From Hamiltosporidium tvaerminnensis (lineage: Eukaryota; Microsporidia; Dubosqiidae): DNA of 64,000 nt. Within the stretch, counting starts at the first letter, position 1. Every line of letters starts with the position of its first letter. Both the position numbers and the translations under genes were made by a program. The stretch spans positions 992,001 to 1,056,000 of the forward strand of contig CM061246.1 in NCBI GenBank assembly GCA_022605425.2, written 5' to 3'. Positions 24,070 through 35,336 of this stretch are shown here, one piece after another. The notes under the pieces were generated by a model. That model was not told the origin of the DNA and did no database searches. It was given only the letters and a program-made list of their open reading frames with translations.

Positions 24070-26940
24070 TTATCTTCGTTTTTTATACGAATATTCACTT
24101 GAATCATCTGAAATATTTCTATCGCCTGATCTATTTTTACAGTAAAAATCATTATCCCTTGTATTTTTATATCTATAATAATCATCATCATATCTTCTTT
24201 TGTAATTGTACGAATTTCTTGAATATACACTTTTCGAATCGCCAAAACCTCTTCTATAGGTTGATTGTTCAGACTGATATCTGTATTGATATCTATCACC
24301 TATAGAATGCTCATATGGTTTACTATACCTTTCAAATTTTCGAGTATCTGGCCTTGCAATTATATTTTCAGGTTTTCTAGCAAGCTTATTTTCTTCCTCG
24401 TCCCACTTCCTAAGTTCTCCTTCTTCTGATGAACTAGAATTCTTTCGTAAATTCTTTGCTGGAACTGAATCGGAATCACTAATGTAGGAAGTGTTTCCCT
24501 TGGGCGTGATTACCGATTCATTAGCCTCAATTTCCGCTTTAAATCTTTTTTCTTTCACCAATAGCTTTGCGTAACAACTATTGGCCAGGACTCTCAAGTC
24601 TTCCCTTGTTGATTTTTCGTATTTTTTTATAAAATTAAGAACCCAATCATGACCTATTAAATATTTTGTTTCAATATTATCAATAAAAATTATGTGGTTC
24701 CTTACTTCATGATATTTTTTGGAATCACACTCTTTTATTCCGAATAAAATTTCTTTAATTTGGATTTCTGATAGAAATTTGGTAATCATTTCTATTTCAT
24801 AAGGAATAAGATACTTTATAGTTTGAAATTCAATTTTTTTCATTAATATATCTTTGATCCTCTCTTCGAAAAAATCACCTCCTGTAATTTTATTCCAAAT
24901 CATTATATATCGGCTACACATATCGGTTTTACACTTCAAAGAAAGTTTTTTTACCTTAAAAATATCTGTAATTCCACTACTAACACATATTCCAAGTTTA
25001 TTTTCAATGTATTCGTTATTATTTTCAGAATTGCTCACAATATAATTTTCAGTTTTACTCCCACAATTTGGTTTATATTTTGTGTCACCTTTATTTTCAT
25101 TTATATTGTAACTAAATAACAGAGCCTCAACTAATGGAAGGAATAAATATTTTTTTTGAGCTAACATCGTCGAAGAATATTCTAAGAATAATTTTCTGTC
25201 GATTAAATCGGAAAAGCTTCTCAGGAAGAAACATAAGTTGGTAAACCATTGATAATACTCTCCGTTTGTATATATTTTCTTGAATTCATTATTTTCAACT
25301 ACTTTTTTACTTTTATGAATACTAGTATTAGATTGATTAAGTGTCTTTATATTTTCATTCTGTCCTTTTTCCGCACCACACTTTTTATTATCAGAAATAT
25401 TAAGACTAGAATCATTGTCAATACCTTGATAAATATTTTTACGTTCCAAATTAAACAAATCCATTTCTTCACTTGCATCATAACACTCAAAATTTTCATA
25501 GTCAGAATTATTTAATAATTCTAAAATATAGAAATGAAAAAAATCAATGAAATATTCTTTCATACATTTAATCAACTCAATATATAAGGGTATCAATGAG
25601 TTGAAAGTAATGAATGATTTAAATATTTCATCAATTACACTGAAAGGTGAAGAGGCACATAAATCTATCAATTTTTTAGAAATGAATTCAATATTATCCA
25701 TACACAGTCTTTTTAAAAATTTTCTTGTATTTACAGAAGCATCGTTATCAATAATCCTTAAACTATTATATAATTTGAACCTTTCTCCAATCTTTAAATT
25801 TTTAATTAAATCCCAAATTTCTACCATAAAATTTTCTGAAATATTTTTCCCATTCATTGTAAAAACTCGATGTATTAATTTCATTGGAAATTTAAGTGTT
25901 CCATTATATTTTAAAAGAAAATTTTTATCGATTAAATCAACATATTCCTCAAGATTGTCAGTATCCTTGAATTGAAGAAAGAATTTGTATAGGCATTCAT
26001 CATCTAAAGAATATTTTTTTATAATTTTTTTAGAAAATTCAAAATCAATATTTATCAAAACTTTAAAGGTTTCATTGATATCATTTGAAAATTCGAGAAG
26101 CAAAAGAGAAAGATTTGGAATTTTGAAAGAAAATATATTTTCACAGAGCAAATCAGGAAAGTTAATTTTCAAATTCTTTTCCAAATCTTCATTGATAGAA
26201 TCCACTTTACTTTGTTCTACAATTTTTATTCTTTTGGGATCTTCATTTTCTTGTTTATACTTTTTCCTTGAAATTTCATACTTCGTTTTTAATTGTGATG
26301 ATATCAATTCAAATAATTTTTCATTTGATAAAAAATTGGGTTTTTCAACAACAGTAGCCTCCAAAGAAATCATTAGTTTTGTCAATTCATCTGATTTTAT
26401 ACTTTTTTCTTCTAAGCATTTCCTTTTCTTACTTTTCAAAATCCTTTCAATTTCTTTTTTACGGCTTTTTGAACACTTTGAATAACTTGAATGTTCATTT
26501 CCATATGTTTTGATATCATTATTAGTATTCTTAGAATCTATATTATTTTTTGAAGTTGTTATATCCGTCTTTTTTTCTTTATCATCTTCATCTCTTACAT
26601 TATTATTTATTTTAATAACTGTATTTTCTTTTTTTCTTTTTATAGCTGCATAATGGATTCCATGGTTATTCAAATCATTCTGTATATCGATTTTTCTACG
26701 CTGAACATAATTAGATCTTGTATTATATGAAGTTATAGATTCTTTATATTTATTAGTCGGTAATGATAGGTGGTTTAGGAAAGAGATAGAAAAGTACTTA
26801 TAAAACACAGGAAAGATTTTATCACCATAAATATTCTGTAATCCTTTTGCCTTCTCGACAGCGCTAAGCTCATTTTTTGCAGCTTCTAATGATATTGAAA
26901 CAACTTGCTCTTCTATTTTCTGTGGTAAATGTTCTTGCAT
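24070..26940 (-). CDS. THO complex subunit 2-like protein (mRNA export)
   Basis: 956 codons. THO2 is the scaffold of the nuclear THO/TREX complex, which couples transcription to mRNP packaging and export. Residues about 385-475 align by eye with the conserved core of THOC2: RKFLKRL...DNIEF, then LCASSPFSVIDEIF, NSLIPLYIELIK and HFYILELL, the same spacing as in the human protein around its KRL...N, SNP and YDNLI elements. A second block (HEVRNHIIFIDNIETKYL, about 740-800) fits the following helical region. The last ~95 residues are Arg/Tyr/Ser/Asp-rich and end KKRR, like the basic tail of THO2, which binds nucleic acid. The protein is shorter than human THOC2, as usual in microsporidia. CCCC directly precedes the ATG. 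It is divergent from the gene at 28295. Confidence 0.6.
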   Translation of the reverse strand: MQEHLPQKIEEQVVSISLEAAKNELSAVEKAKGLQNIYGDKIFPVFYKYFSISFLNHLSLPTNKYKESITSYNTRSNYVQRRKIDIQNDLNNHGIHYAAIKRKKENTVIKINNNVRDEDDKEKKTDITTSKNNIDSKNTNNDIKTYGNEHSSYSKCSKSRKKEIERILKSKKRKCLEEKSIKSDELTKLMISLEATVVEKPNFLSNEKLFELISSQLKTKYEISRKKYKQENEDPKRIKIVEQSKVDSINEDLEKNLKINFPDLLCENIFSFKIPNLSLLLLEFSNDINETFKVLINIDFEFSKKIIKKYSLDDECLYKFFLQFKDTDNLEEYVDLIDKNFLLKYNGTLKFPMKLIHRVFTMNGKNISENFMVEIWDLIKNLKIGERFKLYNSLRIIDNDASVNTRKFLKRLCMDNIEFISKKLIDLCASSPFSVIDEIFKSFITFNSLIPLYIELIKCMKEYFIDFFHFYILELLNNSDYENFECYDASEEMDLFNLERKNIYQGIDNDSSLNISDNKKCGAEKGQNENIKTLNQSNTSIHKSKKVVENNEFKKIYTNGEYYQWFTNLCFFLRSFSDLIDRKLFLEYSSTMLAQKKYLFLPLVEALLFSYNINENKGDTKYKPNCGSKTENYIVSNSENNNEYIENKLGICVSSGITDIFKVKKLSLKCKTDMCSRYIMIWNKITGGDFFEERIKDILMKKIEFQTIKYLIPYEIEMITKFLSEIQIKEILFGIKECDSKKYHEVRNHIIFIDNIETKYLIGHDWVLNFIKKYEKSTREDLRVLANSCYAKLLVKEKRFKAEIEANESVITPKGNTSYISDSDSVPAKNLRKNSSSSEEGELRKWDEEENKLARKPENIIARPDTRKFERYSKPYEHSIGDRYQYRYQSEQSTYRRGFGDSKSVYSRNSYNYKRRYDDDYYRYKNTRDNDFYCKNRSGDRNISDDSSEYSYKKRR

Positions 26941-26944
26941 GGGG
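26941..26944 (-). promoter_or_regulatory. CCC-type start signal of the THO2-like gene
   Basis: On the coding strand the start reads AAATCCCCATG. CCC motifs within a few bases of the ATG are the described microsporidian transcription signal and imply a nearly absent 5' UTR. This supports the chosen start. Confidence 0.55.
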
Positions 26945-28284
26945 ATTTATTTTGATTGTGTTTATAAAGTTTTTAAAATCACAAATTTCATATAAGTTGG
27001 ATTGATTTTGATCAGTTTTGTAGAATAAAATTGTGTCTCAAGTATTTTTGATGATTTTGAAAAGAAATTTATATTAAATAGAAAATTCTTTTATAAATTT
27101 ATAAAGAAATGGATTGGTTTTACTGAAGAGAATCTCTCTAAAATTATTTTTATGCTTTCGAAAAAATTCATTTTTATAAATTTATAAAAGTTTATACAAA
27201 TGTAAACAATTAATTTTATTTGCTTTTGGTTTTGAATTCACAAAATATTTAAAGAATTCTGATTATTGCATAATAATATTAACAGTTAAATTTATTTATG
27301 AACTATCGATAATTAAATAAAATACAATTTTTTGTAAATTGTAATTATAAATTTATTATATTCCTACGGATACTAGCATAACTTTAAGAGTCTAATTCAG
27401 ACTTATAATAAACAGTAAAATTTGAAATTTAAATTCATATCACACCTTTTGATGCTTATGATGAAAATCTTAACTACGACATAGAATTGTATATCGTAAG
27501 TATTAATCTTAAAAAAAATCGATATAAATCTAGAAGTATAGAATGATTATTGAAAGCTGATTTACCATATAACCTCAATTGTTTTCGGAAAATGGTTGAA
27601 TAAATGTTATAAAGTAATTGGACATACTTTTAAGAAAATTTAATGAGATTTCGAATACTTTTGCAATATTTCAAATAACCTTAAAATACCGAGAGTAAGA
27701 AAACTTGAATTAATGATAAAAGAAAATGCGAATGTTTCTTGGATATTTGGGTCATTCCTAAGGGGTGACTTCTTTAAGTAGCTGCGAATTTTTTCAACAA
27801 AAAAAAATAGAAATTTAGTGAAAAAAATATTGGTTAGACTTTAAAGGTTTTCATCATAACTTTTTGGTTAAAATATATTGAAATTATGATCTAAAGACAC
27901 TTAAAATATTTATTTATATATCAAAGATAATGTCTAACGATGTAAGATATATTCTATAAGCTGGAAGTAGGTAAAAATACAACAATATATTTAAATATTC
28001 TTTATGGTCTACGTATATTATCTTTAGATTATTGTTATGTACAAAAAAAATCAAATTAGAAAAAAAAGAGTGAAACTGATGCAGCGACTATAAATATAGA
28101 AGAGTAATTTTATTTAAAATATAAAGTCAAGGAAATGAGAAGCAGCATGATTTTATAACAAAAACCAAGAGGAATAAATGATGATTAAATATTTTTTTTA
28201 CTTGATATTACACATGGTATTTACGAGAATTAAAATAAATCTAATTAATCGAGTACTTGTCTATAAATCTTCTTATTTTAAATT
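26945..28284. other. Intergenic region between divergent genes
   Basis: About 1.3 kb with no recognised gene. It is long for a microsporidian, so a lost gene is possible. Confidence 0.5.
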
Positions 28285-28288
28285 CCCC
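28285..28288 (+). promoter_or_regulatory. CCC-type start signal
   Basis: CCCC lies seven bases before ATG 28295. It decides between that start and the upstream ATG at 28178, which would add a hydrophobic leader without such a motif. Confidence 0.5.
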
Positions 28289-28294
28289 TTTAAT

Positions 28295-29209
28295 ATGGTT
28301 AATAAATTATCAGAAACGGAAATAACGGGCAATCAAGAAATATTAAAAATGAACTTTGATGAAATTTCAAAATTATATACTTTTACAGAAATAGAAAGTT
28401 TTTTCTATGATTGGGTTAAAAATAGTAAAAGAAAAACAGAATTTATAAAAGAATGTATTTCATTTTTAGAAAAAAAAATTCAGTTTGAAAAACTATATGA
28501 AACCACCGTTGAAAAATATCCAAAATTATATTTTGATTACATTGAAAAATTAGAAAAAGAAAATAAAACAGCGATTTTGGAATTTGTTTTACATAAAGCA
28601 ATCAAAAAAACAAACAGTATTTCTTTAAAATTTAAATTGGTAAATATTTTATTAAAAAACCAAGAATATAAAGAAAGCTTAGATATATTTTATGATATAA
28701 TTGATAATAATAAATTTGTAGATTTTTTTGACACGGAGTTATCAAAAGAATTTGAAAACAAGGATAATCAAGAGGTTTCTACAGATACTTTAATAAAAAA
28801 TAAGAAAGCAAATGATAAAGTTAATTTTGAAAATAATCTCTCAAAAACAAACTTAAATATTTTTTATAAAATATTTTTAACTTTAATAGAAAATTTAAAT
28901 GATATTCAACTTAGAAGAATTATTTTTGAATCAACTTTAAATTATTTTATTTCAAGTGTAGAATTTTTTAATGAATTTGAAAATATATTTTTAGATTTAT
29001 TAATTCGATTTTTTATATTTGAAGTTGAAAATAAAGAAATCAAACGATGCATTTCTTTATTACAATTATTATCAGACGTGTTTACAAATATAAAAGATTT
29101 ATTAAATAATCTGAGAGAATATAATATGAATAATATAAATGAATTTTCATTAGAAGATTTTTTATTTGTTCAAGATATATTAAAAGCATTATTAACAAAC
29201 CATTGCTGA
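28295..29209 (+). CDS. Helical-repeat protein, unknown function
   Basis: 304 codons from MVNKLSETE. An in-frame ATG at 28178 would add 39 residues, but the CCCC motif points to 28295. The sequence is almost entirely Leu/Phe/Lys/Glu-rich helix. The segment SLKFKLVNILLKNQEYKESL (about residues 106-125) looks like one TPR-type helix-turn-helix and is vaguely like the N-terminal solenoid of the proteasome lid subunit RPN6, but I see no PCI domain, so that identity is not claimed. There is no signal peptide or membrane segment with the chosen start. It is followed in the same direction by RNase H2. Confidence 0.7.
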   Translation: MVNKLSETEITGNQEILKMNFDEISKLYTFTEIESFFYDWVKNSKRKTEFIKECISFLEKKIQFEKLYETTVEKYPKLYFDYIEKLEKENKTAILEFVLHKAIKKTNSISLKFKLVNILLKNQEYKESLDIFYDIIDNNKFVDFFDTELSKEFENKDNQEVSTDTLIKNKKANDKVNFENNLSKTNLNIFYKIFLTLIENLNDIQLRRIIFESTLNYFISSVEFFNEFENIFLDLLIRFFIFEVENKEIKRCISLLQLLSDVFTNIKDLLNNLREYNMNNINEFSLEDFLFVQDILKALLTNHC

Positions 29210-29512
29210 ATGTATTTAACCCAGGAACTTATATTATTATTGGAAAATTTTCAAACAAAATTTAATTTAAATTACTATCTTAAAATTATTTATTTATAGA
29301 TTTTAAATCTCTCTTTAGAAATAAATTTATTAAAATTTTATATAAATGCCGAATTTTAGAGAAAAATGTAAAATTTACATAAATTTACTAAAATATTTCT
29401 TTTTAGGAAAAAATTAAAAATTATTTCCACTTCTCACATAATTTCATTTATGAATCCTTCTTTTAGAATTTTTTGTTTAAAATATTTTATAATTTCTAAA
29501 AAAACAGTAAAA
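29210..29512. other. Intergenic spacer
   Basis: About 300 bp of A+T-rich DNA between two co-directional genes. No feature is seen, and no CCC motif next to the RNase H2 ATG. Confidence 0.5.
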
Positions 29513-30218
29513 ATGGAAAAAAAAAAACATTTTACATAAAGTTATTCGAAAGCATGATGATTATATTGATATAGGAATAGATGAGGCAGGGAGAGGTCCG
29601 GTTTTAGGTTACATGGTATTTGGGGCGGTTGTTTCATCTGAAGTTATCAAGTACAAAGATTCGAAACTACTAACACCCTCACAAAGAGAAACCTCTTTTA
29701 AAGAAATTCAAGAAAATAATAATTTAAGTCACATTTATTTTGCTTTGCATCCGTCTTATATAACAACTGAAATGCAAAATAAAAGTCTCAATGAAATTTC
29801 CTACATCGCACAAATAAATATTATTAAATGCTTAGAACATCTTAAAATTAGAAATGTTTATTTGGATATCGTAGGTCCTATTTCGACACACCAAAAAAGA
29901 TTAAAAACTATTTTTCCAAATTTAAATTTTATCATCGAAGAAAAGGCAGACAGTAAATATGGAATCGTTGGAGCAGCAAGTATTTTGGCTAAAGTCACCA
30001 GAGATAAACTTTTAATTAATTGGAAATTTAAAGATAATAATTATGGTTCTGGATATCCTAGTGATCCAGAAACAATAAAATGGTTGGATCGAAATTTCAA
30101 TCCATTATTTGGTTATTCTGATATTGTTAGATTTAAATGGAGTACAATTGAAAGAAGACTTGGTATTAGAAAAAGTAAAAATGTTAGTTCGTTAGGTTTT
30201 TATGCAGATTTTGATTGA
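29513..30218 (+). CDS. RNH201: Ribonuclease H2 catalytic subunit, with a 1-base frame problem near the start
   Basis: RNase H2 removes RNA from RNA/DNA hybrids and single ribonucleotides from DNA in the nucleus. The four catalytic acidic residues are visible: Asp and Glu of GIDEAGRGP (codons 29580 and 29583), Asp of YLDIVG (29865) and Asp of KADSKYG (29949). The family motifs GAASILAKVTRD and GSGYPSDPETIKWL follow. The next ATG in frame (29613) lies after GIDEAGRGP and would destroy the enzyme, while the frame upstream is open only to a TAA at 29508 and has no ATG. The ATG at 29513 is out of frame by one base across a run of eleven A (29517-29527); ten A would join them. This is either a sequencing error in the run, slippage, or a real break. 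Motif quality argues that the gene is functional. Confidence 0.93.
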
Positions 30219-30289
30219 TATAAATTTATAGCGAATTTGTTCATGCAAAATAAATTTAATAAAATTTTTTTTTTCTTCTGCATAAAAAT

Positions 30290-30775
30290 ATGGATTCTGA
30301 TTTTTTAAATACTTTAATAATTTCATATTCAAATGTAATTTCTGAGGTAAAAGAAATCAAAACAAATTTAGATCAAAAATTTAATGTAACAAATAACGAA
30401 ATACTGATAAAATTAAACGAACTCGATTTTAAAATACACAAAGTTAAAGAATGTTTTGATTTTTACAAATACAAACTAGATAATATTAATGATTGTAAAA
30501 ATACCTCTGAAAATCAAGAAAAAATATCTTCAAATTCTAAAAAAAGAAAAAGACAAATTAATAAAAACTTTCTGAGTGTGAATAAGAATTTTATAGAAAG
30601 AAAGAAACACATAAAAGATTTTAAAAATGAAATAAACAATCAAAATAATCAAGAAATAGAAAATCTGAATTACAATTGCGATTTTATTCAAGAAATACAA
30701 GAAGAAAGCCAAATTGAAAGTTACAGTTATTCAGAACCATTTATTATAAAAAGTAAAAATTATATATTAGAATAA
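30290..30775 (+). CDS. Small coiled-coil protein, unknown function
   Basis: 161 codons from MDSDFLNTL. Residues 15-70 have regular hydrophobic spacing (SEVKEIKTNLDQKFNVTNNE), suggesting a coiled coil. The middle carries a basic cluster KKRKRQ near residue 84, which resembles a nuclear signal. The C-terminal third is Asn/Gln/Glu-rich and low in complexity. It follows RNase H2 by about 70 bases in the same direction, but microsporidian neighbours are usually separate units. I do not recognise a family. Confidence 0.6.
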   Translation: MDSDFLNTLIISYSNVISEVKEIKTNLDQKFNVTNNEILIKLNELDFKIHKVKECFDFYKYKLDNINDCKNTSENQEKISSNSKKRKRQINKNFLSVNKNFIERKKHIKDFKNEINNQNNQEIENLNYNCDFIQEIQEESQIESYSYSEPFIIKSKNYILE

Positions 30776-30937
30776 CCTCAGTAAATAAAATTTGATACTC
30801 AATTATTTTTATTTCTATTTCATATTTCTAATAAAAAAAAATAATTTTTAAATAATTAATTGAAATAAAAAAAATATTCAAATTTTAAAATTATTTTGAA
30901 TAACATTTGGTATTTGAATTTAGAAAGTGTTATTAAA

Positions 30938-31935
30938 CTCAAATCAAATATAATCACTTATAGAATTCAGTAATGTCCCGACGACGACGACTCAACTCGA
31001 AATATCATTTATATAATTCTGTAATATCCTGACGTTAACTCATCTCAAAATGTTTAATTGTTTAAATCATATAAGACACCAATAAGAGAGCTTCAATTAA
31101 GAATGTCTCTTTATATTTGTTCAACAATCTTACCCAACCAATAATAATGAGTATAATTGAACATAAAACAATTTAAAATATTCTATTGGTTCCAAAAAAA
31201 ATATATGAAATAAATATTGTAAAAATCCTTTCTAGACCGTATTAATTTGGAAGGAAAAAAAATAAATATATTTTTTTTACTTTTTCTAAAGTATTTACTT
31301 TTAAAAAAAATTACATCACTTACTTGAGTTTATTTAAAAAAGTTTAGGATGGCATAAAAATTGTAGGATATGATTGATACTTTTCTACTATTCTTCTGTG
31401 TAATATATTTATATTCTCATAATAATTGTACAAAACAATTTTGCTTGAATAACTTCGTGGAGCATATATTTGATTAAATTAAAATATTTTTTATAAAAAT
31501 AACTGAGAATTTATGCAATAAATATATTAACCAATAGCATATAGTTAAAAGAACAGTATTTTCAGACAAAGAAACTAATTATCTGAATAAATTTCTTTGA
31601 GAAAAAACCATAATTGAATAAAAATAGGTGGAAAGTGAACAGGGTAAACATAAACGCCGAGCTTCAGCTCTAAAAATTGAAATTAAATGGAAAAAAAGGA
31701 TAAAGCAATATGCTAATTGAAAAATATCCTAAATTTTATTGAGAAATGTCTGAAGACTACTAAAAATGTGATATGAAAGACTAAAAAATATCTGAGAAGC
31801 AGACTAGGTGAGATTTAAAATTTTTATTGAGATTATTAGGAAATTATAGCTCAAATAATGAACTCCAAGAATATTTTTGCCATTTTTATCTTATGAATGT
31901 AAATGAAAGTTCGTTTCTGCAGGCTTAAAGTCTAG
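30938..31935 (+). repeat. Diverged ~1-kb repeat, unit 1
   Basis: Partner of 35337-36285 in the same orientation, much more diverged than the 3.1-kb repeat. Shared landmarks in order are CCCGACGACGACGACTCA, CATCACTTACTTGAGTTT, AAAATAACTGAGAATTTA, AAGTGAACAG, GCCGAGCT and TTGTTTCT-like. No open frame is shared, so it is a non-coding repeat of unknown kind. Confidence 0.7.
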
Positions 31936-33192
31936 TTAGATAGATTATAGAATCAAATTTTTTATTTAAATATGAAATACCTTTGGATTTTTTTGATTTT
32001 TTTCCATTCAGAGAAATAGATACTGTTATTAATACTAAAAGAATTCCGAACAATAGATATACTTGAATTCCTAATGGAATCCCAATGTAAAATTATTTAC
32101 TATAAATAAAACTGCATTTAATTTACATCATATTAAATAACCTATTATTTTTTATTATTATTTATATATTAAATATTTAACAACTCAAGTTAAGAAAAAA
32201 ACTTAAATTTTTAATTTTATTAGTCCTATAAATGTAATTTAACAAATTTAAAACAAAATTTCTTGGTTATAAATGCTGTATAAAGAAGTAATGATTATTA
32301 TAAATTTAAATTTGTCTAGAAGTAATTCTATTTCCGAAATAAATTTTAAATTGTTGAGAAAATTGGTATTTTTTGATCTAGAACAATACAATTCAAAACA
32401 AAATTTTATGTAAGCTATAAACTGTGCTGATATGACATTCCATAATAGGAAGTAAGAATTTTATAGAATAATCTATGTAAACAAATTTTCCTAATCCGGA
32501 AACAAATTTGTTCCAAAAAAAAGTATAAATACATCGAAAAAACCCAGATATTATGAGTAATTCAGGAGCAATATTTGCTTTGAATATGGCAGAGTAGGAA
32601 AATCAAGGTACTTTTATATAGCGAAAAGAAGCATCTATATACAGGATGCCATTATGAATAAGATAAGATACACTGGGGAGGGGAATTTATTTTTAATGAA
32701 AGTTTGAAGGTATATCTGAAATACGAAATAAAAAGGGATTTATGGTAAAGCAATAGGAAAAAAGGATTCTGTTGAACTAATGGGATCGAGAAATGAATGT
32801 GGAGTGATGGTTCGAAATAGAAAGATTCGGTCGTATGTAAAAGATCAAAACAGATCTTAACATCCGAAGACATGTCGAAGCAAATAAATGTTTGATATCA
32901 TGAATTATTAACAGCAGAAAAAAAAAAAACAATTTTATCGAAGAATGTTCGAAACAAAGGAAATTTCAAGGAAACATGTAGCTTTGTTCTAAATCTGATG
33001 GTTCAATCGAAAAAATTAGAAAAAAAGAAAGTCAAATGAGCACGTCGAAAAAATAAATACCCCCCTCCCCTACAGAAAAAAAGTTTTAATCTGAAAAACA
33101 ATTGAAATGAAAACTGTAATTCTAAAAGCTAAATATTTTTTTTTGAAATGAGAAAGAAAATTAAGAAACCCATAAAAATGAATGTAATTTGA

Positions 33193-33486
33193 ATGAATAA
33201 TAAATATGAAATATACTTTAACCCTGAAAATTGGTATGAAAGAATCAAAAGAGATAACAAGAAAATAACAGTGAGAAATATGCTTCGATATAATTATGAT
33301 TCTCTATTTAACATTATCACTCATTTGGAATCAAAACGGAATTTTAAAAGTCTTACAATAAACAGAATTTACACACAACTATTGATCAGTCAGAAGGAGT
33401 CGTATATAAATCACATAAAATCCTGTATAACTTTTAAATATAGAATAAGATTACCACTCAAGAAGAAAAAATTTATTAAAACCTAA
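33193..33486 (+). CDS. 97-codon frame inside the 3.1-kb repeat, unknown
   Basis: Encodes a Tyr/Asn/Lys-rich protein with protein-like stretches (NPENWYERIKRDNKKIT) and a basic C-terminus ending KKKKFIKT. In the second repeat copy the matching frame (from 47761) is broken by loss of one A, so at most this copy is functional. No domain, and no strong start signal. It may be a remnant. Confidence 0.3.
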   Translation: MNNKYEIYFNPENWYERIKRDNKKITVRNMLRYNYDSLFNIITHLESKRNFKSLTINRIYTQLLISQKESYINHIKSCITFKYRIRLPLKKKKFIKT

Positions 33487-33957
33487 ATTCACAAAACAAA
33501 TGCTAAAGATCCGAAAACCCTTAATGATTCAATTTTTTCAACTGTTAAGCATTTCTCTATTTTACTTTAAACGTAATAAAATCTTTAAATAATTTGAAAT
33601 AAATAGAAATAAATAGAAATCACTTTAATTAATATACTGTTCAAGTACTTAATATGAATTAAAGATAATTTAAAATAATATACATTAAAATTATCAATCC
33701 GTATTGTTCACCATTGATATAAAACTATGTAGAAAATAATAACTGAAAAATTCATAGTGATAAAGATACTAAAGATTCCAGAATTAACACCAGGAATATT
33801 AAAAACAGGGTAAATAGTTTATACTTGCCTAATCACTGATAAAAAGAAGTCCCCTGATGATAATTTTAATAAATAATTTTTCAAAACTTTCTTTTATTTT
33901 CATTAATTTTGTTTTTCGTGGATAAATTTTCTATTAAATTTTCTAAAGGTTTTTAAA

Positions 33958-35336
33958 AACTAATAAATTGATATAAAATTTGTTCAAAAGTTATTTAAAA
34001 GAAAAAATATATTTACGTATTAATTCTTTGGAAAAATTACAGAGTTTAAACCGGTATTGTCAACCCAAGCTAACCTTTAATAAAGAATAAAGTATATCTG
34101 GAAAAAAAAACATTGTGATTTATATTTAAATTTTTATGCATGAATGTTTAATATGTAAAGATCGGTATTTCTAGAAACATTCTAATGTAATACCTTAAAG
34201 ATAGAAAATACATTTAGAAACCAGAAATCAATATAAGAATCATATTTCCTGCAAATTGAGACTAATTTTCAAATGAAAAATAACCTCAAAACTCATTCGT
34301 ATAAATTTAAGCATTTTTTAACTGAAATATGAATTTAGTAGAATTTTATAGGTGGTAACGATAGATTGTGTCTAAATTTCTTACTAAATATAAGATATCG
34401 ATTTCATTGCTTTTTGAATAAGATTGAACATTCATTCTGAATTTAACTTAGAATTTATTTAGTAAATTCTTATTTAAGTTCCTTAGAAACAAGAAATTAA
34501 AAGTGAATAAAAGCAATTCAAAATAAATTTACGATAGAAGCTTTAATCAAGTTAAAATGATTATATGACTACAAGCTTTTAAGATAGAAAATCTATGTAT
34601 AAAATATCTTTTTTTTAGATACAAAACCAAATTTGAGTTGTAATTACCAATTTATCATTTTTTTGTTGCTTCTAATTTTATTCTTATATTTATATAAAGA
34701 TTAAATTTGAAAAATATTAATTTTATTCAAAGTATAACTAAAAAAGAAGAATATGATTTAAAACAAAAAGATTATTAGAATGTTGCAATCTATATTGAAT
34801 ACGTATTGCAAAATTAATATATAATACAAATATTTTATATTTTAATATTAAAAAAACAATTTTCATATTTTTTAGGTATGAGCTCAAAACTTTATATGTA
34901 CTGACAATATTTAAAGCACTATCGTTGCATAAATTTTGAATTTCAATTTAAACTTTTCTTGATATGATCTATTATATAAATTATGATATAATAATATTGT
35001 ACATTTCAAAATATAAGCAGAAGTAATTTATTTAAAATACCAAGGTTCTTAGAAATACCAGCGAATTTCGATATAAATTCATTGGTTTTTATATTTTTTG
35101 AAGAATTTTAACCATGATTGTATTTCATCTTTATTTAGAAGAACCATTTTTATTTACACAAAATTTAGAATCCATAGCTCAAAATTTTATATTTTTTATA
35201 CATATCAGTTATTACATGAAATTAATCCGAAACTAAAAAAATTCTTTATAAATTTTAATTTACTAAGCAATTGATAAAAGTTATTTAAACATTCACACAA
35301 GAAGATACCCTTCTATCGATGCCTTATTTGGGTTCT
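33958..35336. other. A+T-rich spacer
   Basis: About 1.4 kb with no recognised gene or repeat, between the 3.1-kb repeat and the second unit of the older ~1-kb repeat. Confidence 0.5.

Larger units (their letters stand above)
30826..33957. repeat. 3.1-kb direct repeat, copy 1
   Basis: Almost identical to 45399-48514 in the same orientation, from TTCTAATAAAAA on the left to GGTTTTTAAA on the right. It contains no clear gene apart from a 97-codon frame (33193-33486), and it holds the G+C-rich motif CCCGACGACGACGACTC near 30973. Its left end lies just after the 161-codon gene. Since the copies differ by only a few bases per kilobase, conservation of frames inside is not evidence of coding. Confidence 0.9.

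Noticed and set aside
28178-28294. Upstream start of the helical-repeat protein
   Set aside because: It adds a hydrophobic leader unlike the rest, and the CCCC motif sits just before the later ATG at 28295.
32652-32873. 73-codon minus-strand frame identical in both 3.1-kb repeats (also 47221-47442)
   Set aside because: The repeats are nearly identical throughout, so identity of a frame is no evidence of coding; no start signal or domain.
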